Positions 1 to 5,899 of a stretch of DNA of 11,231 nucleotides are shown one piece after another; within the stretch, counting starts at the first letter, position 1, and each line of letters opens with the position of its first letter. The DNA is from an uncultured Campylobacter sp. GTDB lineage: Bacteria > Campylobacterota > Campylobacteria > Campylobacterales > Campylobacteraceae. Location: the NCBI GenBank assembly GCA_938046705.1, contig CALIWP010000262.1:1-11231 (forward strand), given 5' to 3'. Made by a program: the position numbers and the translations under genes. Below the pieces are notes generated by a model. That model was not told where the DNA came from and ran no database searches. It was given only the letters and a program-made list of their open reading frames with translations.

Positions 1-238
1 ATTCTTTTGGCTTTAAGACGGTTTTTTTGCCGGCTGCGGCGTCTATAAACGCACCGTAAATGCCGCAGTTTACGTAAAATCTAGTTTCAAATGCAGTATT
101 GCCGCTACTTTTTTGTAAATTTACGACAAATATAAATTTGGGGGTATTTTTGTAGAAATTTAGCCCGCTTTTGGTAAAGCCACTATCTTTAAATAGCGGC
201 TTTACTTGGGCTATGAGCTCGTCAAATTTTGCTTTCAT
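1..238 (-). CDS. DUF4304-type protein, N-terminal part (runs off the window)
   Basis: This partial gene gives 79 codons from an ATG at 238-236 and is still open at the window edge. The product begins MKAKFDELIA, then a helix-like stretch, GFTKSGLNFYK (about 20-30), a hydrophobic strand FIFVVNLQKS (35-44) and RFYVNCGIYGAF (53-64). The order 'GF.k.g..Fyk ... vnlQkS ... RFyvNcGiY' resembles the DUF4304 family, whose function is unknown. This is recognition by eye, not a search. No signal peptide or membrane segment is seen, so a cytoplasmic protein is expected. The gene starts 18 bp after the efp stop and in the same reading frame, but three stops in tandem separate them. No clear Shine-Dalgarno precedes the ATG; a TTG lies directly before it. 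It is probably cotranscribed with efp. The family call is moderately sure; the existence of the gene is fairly sure. Confidence 0.72.
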   Translation of the reverse strand, partial: MKAKFDELIAQVKPLFKDSGFTKSGLNFYKNTPKFIFVVNLQKSSGNTAFETRFYVNCGIYGAFIDAAAGKKTVLKPKE

Positions 239-256
239 CAAATTTGACGGTTACTA

Positions 257-823
257 TTATTTGTTTGCGCGTTCGATGTACTCACCGCGGACGGTATCTA
301 CACGGATAACCTCGCCTTCAAGCACGTGAAAAGGTATCTGCACGACTGCACCGCTCTCAAGCGTAGCAGGCTTTTTACCGCCCTGGGTGTCGCCTTTGAA
401 ATTCGGCGGAGTTTCGACGATCTTTAGCTCGACGACTTGCGGCACTTCTACGCCGATGGCCTTGCCGTTGTGAAACAAAATCTCAACCATCATGCCGTCG
501 ATCATCCATTTTTTAACATCGCCCACATCCTCGTCGCTGATAGCTACTTGCTCGTAAGTCGCAGTGTCCATAAACTGGCAGAACTCGCCGTCGTCGTAAA
601 GATACTGCATCTCTTTTTCTTCCAAATTCGGCTGATCGCATTTGTCGCCCGCATGGAACGTCTTTTCAAGCACTTTACCGTCGATGAAAGATTTGATTTT
701 CGCGCGAACGAAAGCTGCGCCCTTGCCCGGTTTTACGTGCTGATATTCGACGACTTTATAGGGAACGCCGTCTAGCTCGATCTTTAGTCCTTTTTTTAGG
801 TCGCCCATAGAATAGGTTGCCAT
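257..823 (-). CDS. efp: Translation elongation factor P
   Basis: EF-P binds between the ribosomal P and E sites and speeds peptide bond formation at proline stretches. The 188-residue protein has the usual full length. Domain I (about 1-65) starts [19 protein letters not shown] and carries the KPGKG loop with Lys34, the position that is lysylated in E. coli-type EF-P; this protein is therefore of the lysine class, not the EarP arginine class. The OB domains follow, with [13 protein letters not shown] (about 74-86), and the C-terminal signature is [21 protein letters not shown] with the end VRGEYIER. The ATG at 823 has AAGGAG five bases upstream (829-834), and an extended -10 lies just beyond it, so efp appears to have its own promoter. 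Three consecutive stops (TAA TAG TAA) end the gene. No modification enzyme (EpmA/EpmB type) is in this window, so how Lys34 is modified here is unknown. Confidence 0.98.
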   Translation of the reverse strand: MATYSMGDLKKGLKIELDGVPYKVVEYQHVKPGKGAAFVRAKIKSFIDGKVLEKTFHAGDKCDQPNLEEKEMQYLYDDGEFCQFMDTATYEQVAISDEDVGDVKKWMIDGMMVEILFHNGKAIGVEVPQVVELKIVETPPNFKGDTQGGKKPATLESGAVVQIPFHVLEGEVIRVDTVRGEYIERANK

Positions 824-828
824 TTTCT

Positions 829-834
829 CTCCTT
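829..834 (-). promoter_or_regulatory. Ribosome binding site of efp
   Basis: AAGGAG on the minus strand, five bases before the efp ATG. It is a near-consensus Shine-Dalgarno and fixes the start at 823. Confidence 0.85.
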
Positions 835-850
835 GTAGTTTTGAAGGGTA

Positions 851-859
851 ATTATATCA
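851..859 (-). promoter_or_regulatory. Extended -10 promoter of efp
   Basis: The minus strand reads TGATATAAT, a perfect TGn-TATAAT extended -10, preceded by a run of eight T (866-859 on the minus strand, overlapping the TG). T-rich tracts upstream and absence of a -35 box fit what is known of Campylobacter sigma-70 promoters. The predicted transcript start is near 844, giving a leader of about 20 nt that includes the AAGGAG site. Confidence 0.8.
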
Positions 860-886
860 AAAAAAATTTTAGTTTAGTTTAAGAAG

Positions 887-918
887 TGGCGAGAGGGCAA
901 ATTTAACCGCGCTCGCCA
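887..918 (-). terminator. Possible hairpin after the lipoprotein gene
   Basis: TGGCGAG (887-893) pairs perfectly with CTCGCCA (912-918) around an 18-base loop, just after the stop of the small lipoprotein gene and before the efp promoter. The position suits a terminator of the serA-lipoprotein transcript, but the stem is followed by ACTTCTTAAAC and not by a clean T run, so it may be only a weak terminator or an RNA 3'-end stabiliser. Confidence 0.35.
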
Positions 919-929
919 AAGTAAAACTC

Positions 930-948
930 AAATTTAAGGCTTAAATTT
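930..948. repeat. 9-bp palindrome over the lipoprotein stop codon
   Basis: AAATTTAAG and CTTAAATTT (930-938 and 940-948) form a perfect inverted repeat around one base, spanning the last codons and the stop of the lipoprotein gene. On the minus strand it is followed by GAGTTTTACTTT. The stem is almost all A-T. The 12 bases at 938-949 recur at 1190-1201 in the hairpin on the other side of the gene. Confidence 0.6.
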
Positions 949-1155
949 AAACTCGCCTTTTTCCTTGCTTTGTTCAGACTGCGAGTGGATTTCCCTTTTC
1001 ATCTGTTCACTTACGCTAGGATCGTCTTTTTGTATCTTTTGAAATTTCTTTTTTTCGGTCAAAATTTTCTCAAAATTTTTCGTACTTTGTTTTTGTGCTT
1101 CACTCTCACAGCCAGTAAGCAAAAATAAAATCGGAATTAAAAGTAAAAATTTCAT
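934..1155 (-). CDS. Small predicted lipoprotein, 73 aa
   Basis: The product begins MKFLLLIPILFLLTGCES, a textbook lipoprotein signal peptide: one lysine, a hydrophobic core and the lipobox LLTGC with the lipidated Cys16. The residue after Cys is Glu, not Asp, which by the E. coli rule favours the outer membrane. The mature part is about 58 residues, dominated by Lys, Glu, Gln and Ser (for example KNFEKILTEKKKFQKIQK), likely helical and possibly coiled-coil; it ends GEFKFKP. I do not recognise a family. The same frame is open up to 1236, but that would add 27 residues before the signal peptide and run into serA. The ATG at 1155 has AAGGAGGG seven bases upstream, so I take this start. It lies 43 bp after serA across a strong hairpin and may be made by readthrough from serA. 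Confidence 0.85.
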   Translation of the reverse strand: MKFLLLIPILFLLTGCESEAQKQSTKNFEKILTEKKKFQKIQKDDPSVSEQMKREIHSQSEQSKEKGEFKFKP

Positions 1156-1162
1156 ACTCAAA

Positions 1163-1170
1163 CCCTCCTT
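1163..1170 (-). promoter_or_regulatory. Ribosome binding site that sets the lipoprotein start
   Basis: AAGGAGGG on the minus strand with a seven-base spacer to the ATG at 1155. It is the strongest Shine-Dalgarno in the window and decides for the signal-peptide start over the upstream start at 1236. It abuts the hairpin at 1170-1201, so the hairpin could influence access to it. Confidence 0.8.
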
Positions 1171-1201
1171 AAATTTAAGCCCCGATTCGGGCTTAAATTT
1201 A
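1170..1201 (-). terminator. Strong hairpin directly after serA
   Basis: TAAATTTAAGCCC (1170-1182) and GGGCTTAAATTTA (1189-1201) form a perfect 13-bp stem around a six-base loop. The serA stop codon is the first three bases of the stem in the transcript. There is no T tract after it; AAGGAGG follows at once. It is therefore not a classical intrinsic terminator. It could pause polymerase, protect the serA mRNA end, or set the ratio between serA and the lipoprotein gene. Confidence 0.6.
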
Positions 1202-2776
1202 GACAACTGCGTACTTTGCCCATACGCAAACGTCAAGATCGTTTAGCTTAGCCAGCGTCTCTTTGGTTATTTTTTCATCCACAAGCACGACCGCAAGCGC
1301 CATACCGTGATCGTCGCGTCCTAGGCGGAAGTCGGCGATATTGATCTTCTCTTCGGCGAGGATAGATGAAATTTTAGCGATAACGCCCGGAACGTCGTTG
1401 TTTTTAAAGATAATCATCTTGCCTTTAGGCTTAAAGTCTGTTTTAAAGCCGTTTATCGTCACGATGCGTTGCTGATTTTCGCCAAACACCGTTCCGCCGA
1501 TCGTTACGACATCATTTTCGGTCGTGATGCGAACAGTGATTTTATTTTTGAAAATACTATTGCCGCCGACGGTGCTTTCTGTCGTTATACCTTTTTCATC
1601 GCACAAAAATTTAGCGTTTACGTAGTTTATCGTATCGCCCAAGCTCTCTTTTAAAGCACCCACGATCGCAAATGTAAGCATGGAGTTCGCGTATTCGCTG
1701 ATAGGACCGTGCGTCTCGATGCGGATAGCTTTGATCGCTTTTTTGTTGATCTGAGCGGCGAGGAAGGCCATCTTGCTCGTAAGCTCGATATAAGGCTCCA
1801 CAAAAGGCGGTAGATCTTCCGTTTTTATCGGCAAATTTAGCGCGCTAGGATAGCTGATGCCGCGAGCCGCAGAGATAGCCTGTTCGGCTGCTGCGATAGC
1901 GATGTTGGCTTGAGACTCTAGCGTATTTGCGCCAAGGTGCGGTGTGACGCTGACGTTATTTAACTCAAGTAGCGGATGATCCGTCGCCGGCTCCTTCTCA
2001 AATACGTCGATACCCGCAAACGCTATCTTGCCGTTTTTTAGGCCATTATACAGCGCCTCTTCGTTGTAAAGACCGCCGCGAGCGCAGTTTATGAGGCGCA
2101 CGCCGTCCTTCATCTTTGCGATCTCCGCCTCGCCGATCATGTTTACGGTTTCTTTATTTTTCGGAGTGTGTATAGTGATAAAATCACACGCAAGGATATC
2201 GTCGAAATTTCGCGTATAAACGCCGCCCATATCGGTTACTTTCGACGGATCGATATACGGATCGTAAGCAACGATTTGCATACCGAAAGCCGCAGCCCTA
2301 ACCGCTACGCGAGAGCCGATGTTGCCAAAGCCGATGACGCCTAGAGTCTTGTTAAAAAGCTCAACACCGTACCATTTCTCGCGTTTCCAAATTCGGTCGA
2401 TTTTTAGATCGTTGTGAGCGTACGGAAACGAGCGAGCGGCAGCTAACATATGAGCCATCGTTAGCTCTACGGCGGCGATCGTGTTTGCCGTAGGGACGTT
2501 CATCGCGATTATGCCGCGTTTTGAGCAGCCGTCGATATCTACGTTATCAACGCCAACGCCCGCGCGCACGAGAGCTTTTAGATTTTTGGCCGCATTTAAA
2601 AACGCCTCGCCGACTTCGGTCGAGCTTCGCGTGATGGCCACGTCAGCCTCGCCTAAGATATCCAAAAGCTTATCTTTAGGCACGTTTACTGCGTCGATTA
2701 CTTTTATATCCTCTTCGCGATTTAAAATTTCAAAGCCGACTTTATGTATTGCGTCGCACACTATTATCGTTTTCAT
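1199..2776 (-). CDS. serA: D-3-phosphoglycerate dehydrogenase
   Basis: SerA oxidises 3-phosphoglycerate with NAD+ to 3-phosphohydroxypyruvate, the first step of serine synthesis, in the cytoplasm. The 525-residue length marks the long form. Residues 1-95 and 285-320 form the substrate domain and about 96-284 the NAD domain. Seen are the Rossmann motif GFGNIG (149-154), the adenine-ribose acid in YDPY (Asp172), catalytic Arg233 in NCARGG, Glu262 in FEKEP and His280 in PHLGANT. An intervening domain (about 325-445) with TVGGNS (402-407) and a C-terminal ACT domain (about 453-525, starting MIIFKNNDVPGVIAKI) follow; in the family the ACT domain binds serine for feedback inhibition. The ATG at 2776 overlaps the upstream stop by ATGA and has AAGGAG eight bases before it, so translation is probably coupled. 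It ends at a strong hairpin. Confidence 0.98.
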   Translation of the reverse strand: MKTIIVCDAIHKVGFEILNREEDIKVIDAVNVPKDKLLDILGEADVAITRSSTEVGEAFLNAAKNLKALVRAGVGVDNVDIDGCSKRGIIAMNVPTANTIAAVELTMAHMLAAARSFPYAHNDLKIDRIWKREKWYGVELFNKTLGVIGFGNIGSRVAVRAAAFGMQIVAYDPYIDPSKVTDMGGVYTRNFDDILACDFITIHTPKNKETVNMIGEAEIAKMKDGVRLINCARGGLYNEEALYNGLKNGKIAFAGIDVFEKEPATDHPLLELNNVSVTPHLGANTLESQANIAIAAAEQAISAARGISYPSALNLPIKTEDLPPFVEPYIELTSKMAFLAAQINKKAIKAIRIETHGPISEYANSMLTFAIVGALKESLGDTINYVNAKFLCDEKGITTESTVGGNSIFKNKITVRITTENDVVTIGGTVFGENQQRIVTINGFKTDFKPKGKMIIFKNNDVPGVIAKISSILAEEKINIADFRLGRDDHGMALAVVLVDEKITKETLAKLNDLDVCVWAKYAVV

Positions 2777-3258
2777 AGCTTGATCTCCTTGAATGTTGAG
2801 CGTATATCGTACGCCTTAAGTTCGTTTATAACGCGGTCTAAAACGCCGTTATCTTGCGTGTTGATGTAAATTAAATTTTGTGAATTTTCTTTTACTACGC
2901 TAAAATCTACGGGTATGTTTTTTAATGTTTGAGTAAGGCAAAACATCGAATAGATATCGTTTTTATCGATTATTAGCTGATAGGCTGTTTTTATAACAGC
3001 TTTTGACTCGTCTTTAAATTCTACATATATCTCGTTGCTCGCCAAAGCATATTTTTTAGGAGCCAAATTTGCCATTTCACCGACCCAAGAAGTAGGGCCA
3101 GTAGTCAAATTTTGCTCCTTGTTATTTTGTGATACTTGTAGCTCCGCAGGCGCGGACTCTTTTAAATTTACGTCCGCGTACTTATACAGCAAAGCGCCAC
3201 ATACGCAGACGAAAATCAGCAAAAAAGCAATCGCGCCCCAGAACAAATATCGCTTCAT
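2773..3258 (-). CDS. Membrane-anchored hypothetical protein, 161 aa
   Basis: I recognise no named family. The N-terminus MKRYLFW is followed by a single hydrophobic segment (about 5-25, with CVC at 18-20), which can act as a signal anchor, leaving the rest in the periplasm. Residues 30-60 are a polar linker rich in Ser, Asn, Gln and Thr. From about 70 a compact domain is suggested by alternating strands and helices (NEIYVEFKD, YQLIIDKNDIYSMF, VDFSVVKE, NLIYINTQDNG, DRVINELKAYDI). From memory, a putative periplasmic protein sits at the same place between rpsA and serA in C. jejuni (about Cj0892c). The gene begins four bases after the rpsA stop with only a weak Shine-Dalgarno, and its last codons contain the strong site for serA, with a four-base ATGA overlap. 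Its translation likely depends on ribosomes finishing rpsA. The function is unknown. Confidence 0.88.
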   Translation of the reverse strand: MKRYLFWGAIAFLLIFVCVCGALLYKYADVNLKESAPAELQVSQNNKEQNLTTGPTSWVGEMANLAPKKYALASNEIYVEFKDESKAVIKTAYQLIIDKNDIYSMFCLTQTLKNIPVDFSVVKENSQNLIYINTQDNGVLDRVINELKAYDIRSTFKEIKL

Positions 3259-3262
3259 TTAC

Positions 3263-4933
3263 TTATGATAGCTGTTCTTTAATAATATCGCCCAAAGTAA
3301 CCTTATCGTCGCTATTTATCTCGTTTAGCACCTCGCGCTCTTTTTGTCTTGCAAGGCGCCTTACGCTTAGGCGGATTCTATTTTTCTTCTCGTCAATAAA
3401 AGCTATCGCAGCTTCGATATTATCGTTTATGTTTAGGCTTTCAGCGCTTACGCTACCTAGGTCTTCTTTGCGGATGAGCGCATCGACATTATCGCCGAGC
3501 TCTACAAATACGCCGAAATCTTTAATATCGCGAATTTTACCAGTCACGATGTCGCCTACGTTAAATTTCTTTGCATAGGCTTGTACCGGGCTTTGTTTTA
3601 GATCCTTTTGACTAAGAGAAATTTTTTGCTCGTTAGAGTCGATTTTGATGATTTTTACCTCAACCTCGTCGCCCACTTTAAACAAATCTTTGCACTTGTC
3701 GTTTCTATCCCATGAAGCGTCCTCATTATGGAGCAAGCCCTCAACTGCGCCAATCCTAACAAATGCTCCAAAGTTAGTCACACTAGTAACTACGCCTTTA
3801 GTGACGTCCCCTTCTTTAAATTGGGCTTTAAATTCGTCAAACGGTTTTTTGAGTAGGTTTTTCAGACTCACTCTTAGGCGGCGATCTTTTGCGTCTATCT
3901 CGATAACCTCGACGTCAAGCTCCTCGCCTTCACTAATGTGATCTTTTGGATTTTTGATATTTTTATCCCATGAAATTTCAGAAATGTGCAAAAAGCCCTC
4001 TATGTCGTTGCCAAGATCCACAAATGCACCATAAGGCTCAATGTTGCTGACTGTTACTTTTATAGTGTCGCCCACATCTAGTCCATCTTTTATCTCATCC
4101 CAAGGATCGGGAGTCGCAGCCTTGATAGATAGAGAAAGGTGTTTTTTCTCGTTGTCGTATTTGATAACTTTTACTAAAACTTTATCACCTTCTTTGTAGA
4201 TAGAGCCCGGATTTACCGGTCCTTTATAGCTTATCTCGCTGTAGTGCACGAGTCCATCCACTCCACCTACGTCTACAAACATACCGTAAGTAGTGATTTT
4301 CTTAACCACACCCTCTATCACGTCCGTATTTTCAGCGACTGCAGATATCGCTTCTCTTTTTTTCTTTCTATCTTCGTCAAGTAGTTTTTTTCTTGATACG
4401 ATAATGCTTTGCTCGTCTTTGTCTATTTTTATGACTTTTACTTTAAACGACTTTCCTACTACCGCGTTTGCGTCTTTAAAGCCGCCTTGCGAGCGAGGCA
4501 AGAAAAACTCAATGCCGTCGCTGTTTTGAGCAACGAAACCGCCTCTATTTTTACCGATTATTTTTACGTCAAATACGTCTTGATTTTCTTCGTTGTATGA
4601 GTCTATATAGGCTTTTACTTTTTCTTTTCTAAGCGCTTTTTTGTGAGAAACGATAGGTTTACCGCCTCTTGAGCCGGTTATTACGACCTTTATAGTATCG
4701 CCCGTTTTAAATTTAAGCTCTCCGTTTTCGTCTTGGATCTCGGAAATATTTAAAATTCCCTCTGATTTTTTACCGACATTTACAAAAACCTCGTCGCCCT
4801 TAATATCGACGATTATTCCGTCGCTATCTTCTTCGGTCTTTTTAAAAGACTCCTCTAACATCGCGGCAAAATCGTCGTCTTCGATACCGTCGTTTGCCTT
4901 ACTAAGCTGAACTTTTTTGTTCACCGCAGCCAT
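3263..4933 (-). CDS. rpsA: Ribosomal protein S1 (30S subunit)
   Basis: S1 binds mRNA on the small ribosomal subunit and helps recruit and unfold it for initiation. The 556-residue protein has six S1-type OB repeats at roughly 35-100, 117-182, 203-271, 288-357, 373-443 and 458-525. The last four show the clear 'GxVxxIxxYGxFVxxG..GLxHxSEIS' pattern (for example YGMFVDVGGVDGLVHYSEIS and YGAFVDLGNDIEGFLHISEIS-like stretches); the first two are more divergent, as in the family, where they dock to the ribosome. A charged C-terminal tail ends IIKEQLS. The ATG at 4933 has AAAAGGA five bases upstream (4939-4945). It is separated from ispH by the only sizeable gap in the run, 135 A+T-rich bases, where a separate promoter is likely, though I find no clean -10. 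Confidence 0.97.
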   Translation of the reverse strand: MAAVNKKVQLSKANDGIEDDDFAAMLEESFKKTEEDSDGIIVDIKGDEVFVNVGKKSEGILNISEIQDENGELKFKTGDTIKVVITGSRGGKPIVSHKKALRKEKVKAYIDSYNEENQDVFDVKIIGKNRGGFVAQNSDGIEFFLPRSQGGFKDANAVVGKSFKVKVIKIDKDEQSIIVSRKKLLDEDRKKKREAISAVAENTDVIEGVVKKITTYGMFVDVGGVDGLVHYSEISYKGPVNPGSIYKEGDKVLVKVIKYDNEKKHLSLSIKAATPDPWDEIKDGLDVGDTIKVTVSNIEPYGAFVDLGNDIEGFLHISEISWDKNIKNPKDHISEGEELDVEVIEIDAKDRRLRVSLKNLLKKPFDEFKAQFKEGDVTKGVVTSVTNFGAFVRIGAVEGLLHNEDASWDRNDKCKDLFKVGDEVEVKIIKIDSNEQKISLSQKDLKQSPVQAYAKKFNVGDIVTGKIRDIKDFGVFVELGDNVDALIRKEDLGSVSAESLNINDNIEAAIAFIDEKKNRIRLSVRRLARQKEREVLNEINSDDKVTLGDIIKEQLS

Positions 4934-5068
4934 CTTGTTCCTTTTGTATATATTTTGCTTTTAACACAATTTGACTCAATTTTACTTAATATTAACTTAT
5001 TTGTAGATTAACTTGCGAAATTTCAGGGCTAAATTTGAAATTTTGTTTAAAAAGGTAATGAGTACTTA
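4934..5068 (-). other. A+T-rich gap between ispH and rpsA
   Basis: These 135 bases hold the rpsA ribosome binding site (AAAAGGA at 4939-4945) and are otherwise A+T-rich without an ORF. Several poor TATAAT-like words occur (TAATAT, TACAAA, TATATA), none with a preceding TGn. An rpsA promoter is expected here from the sudden spacing inside an otherwise overlapping gene run, but cannot be placed from the sequence alone. There is no convincing terminator after ispH. Confidence 0.4.
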
Positions 5069-5899
5069 TTAAATTTGAAAGCTCTCCAGCTTATCAATCA
5101 CTTTTTGGATAATCCAATCAGGCGTAGAGGCCCCGGCGCTCACTCCGCAGAGGTTTTTCCCCTCAAACCATGCGCGCTCGAGCTCTAGTTCGTTTTCCAC
5201 GAGATAGCTATCCTCGCAGGCGGTTTTTGAGATGAGATAAAGCTGCTTTGTATTTGAGCTGTTTTTACCGCCGACTACAACCATCACGTCGGCTCTAACG
5301 GCTAAGTTTTTAACAGCTTCTTGGTTTTCAAAAGTAGCATTACAAATCGTATTAAAAACACGTACCTCTTTTACGCGTAGCATCAAATAATTTACGATTT
5401 GCATAAATTTTTCTACTTTGCGCGTCGTTTGACTGATGACGGCTACTTTTTGCGCTAGTTTTACGTTCTCTAGCTCACTCTCTTCTAGCGCGACGAATAC
5501 CTTACCGACGGCATATGATTTTACGCCCTTTATCTCAGGATGTTTTTCATCGCCGAATATCACGATATCGTAGCCCTCTTTGCTCATTTTTTCGCAAATT
5601 TGCTGCGGTTTGGTCACAAAAGGGCATGTGGCGTCAATCACCTTTATATCGCTTTTTTTTAGCTCGGTTAGGTCGCCTTTTGTGATGCCGTGCGTGCGGA
5701 TGATCGCTTTTTTTTCGCCGTCGATTTCGTTTATGCCCTCAAGTGTTTTGACGTTAAAATTTTTATTTAGGCGGTTTATCTCGTCGTTGTTATGGATGAT
5801 GGGTCCGATAGTTACGGCATCCTTGGCGTTTTCGGCGATTTTTATAGCGCGCTTGACGCCAAAGCAAAAGCCATAACTGCTAGCAAGCTCAATCTTCAA
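5069..5899 (-). CDS. ispH: 4-hydroxy-3-methylbut-2-enyl diphosphate reductase
   Basis: IspH (LytB) reduces HMBPP to IPP and DMAPP with an iron-sulfur cluster, the last step of the MEP isoprenoid pathway. With the start chosen here the protein has 276 residues. The three cluster cysteines are seen: Cys12 in SYGFCFGVKRA, Cys92 in DATCPFVTK and Cys186 in NTICNATFENQ. Substrate-site residues His36 (IIHNND), His70 (RTHGI), His120 and catalytic Glu122 (HPEIKG), plus GGKNSSNTKQL and SAGASTPDW, are also present. There is no ATG: the open frame offers TTG at 5911, GTG at 5902 and TTG at 5899. The last gives MKIELASSYGFC, the usual family N-terminus, and has GGAG six bases upstream, so I prefer it. The start lies 11 nt inside the end of aroA, which suggests translational coupling. 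Confidence 0.95.
   Translation of the reverse strand: MKIELASSYGFCFGVKRAIKIAENAKDAVTIGPIIHNNDEINRLNKNFNVKTLEGINEIDGEKKAIIRTHGITKGDLTELKKSDIKVIDATCPFVTKPQQICEKMSKEGYDIVIFGDEKHPEIKGVKSYAVGKVFVALEESELENVKLAQKVAVISQTTRKVEKFMQIVNYLMLRVKEVRVFNTICNATFENQEAVKNLAVRADVMVVVGGKNSSNTKQLYLISKTACEDSYLVENELELERAWFEGKNLCGVSAGASTPDWIIQKVIDKLESFQI

Noticed and set aside
437..775. Plus-strand open frame opposite efp
   Set aside because: It is an antisense shadow of efp, with no ribosome binding site and no recognisable protein.
1156..1236. Upstream extension of the lipoprotein reading frame into the serA end
   Set aside because: It would put 27 residues before a complete lipoprotein signal peptide, and the strong AAGGAGGG site serves the ATG at 1155.
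3129..3578. Plus-strand open frame opposite rpsA and the hypothetical gene
   Set aside because: Ser/Arg-rich low-complexity translation typical of the reverse strand of coding sequence, and it spans a gene boundary.
5053..5070. Near-palindrome around AGTACT after the ispH stop
   Set aside because: Two mismatches, no loop and no following T run in a useful position, so I do not call it a terminator.
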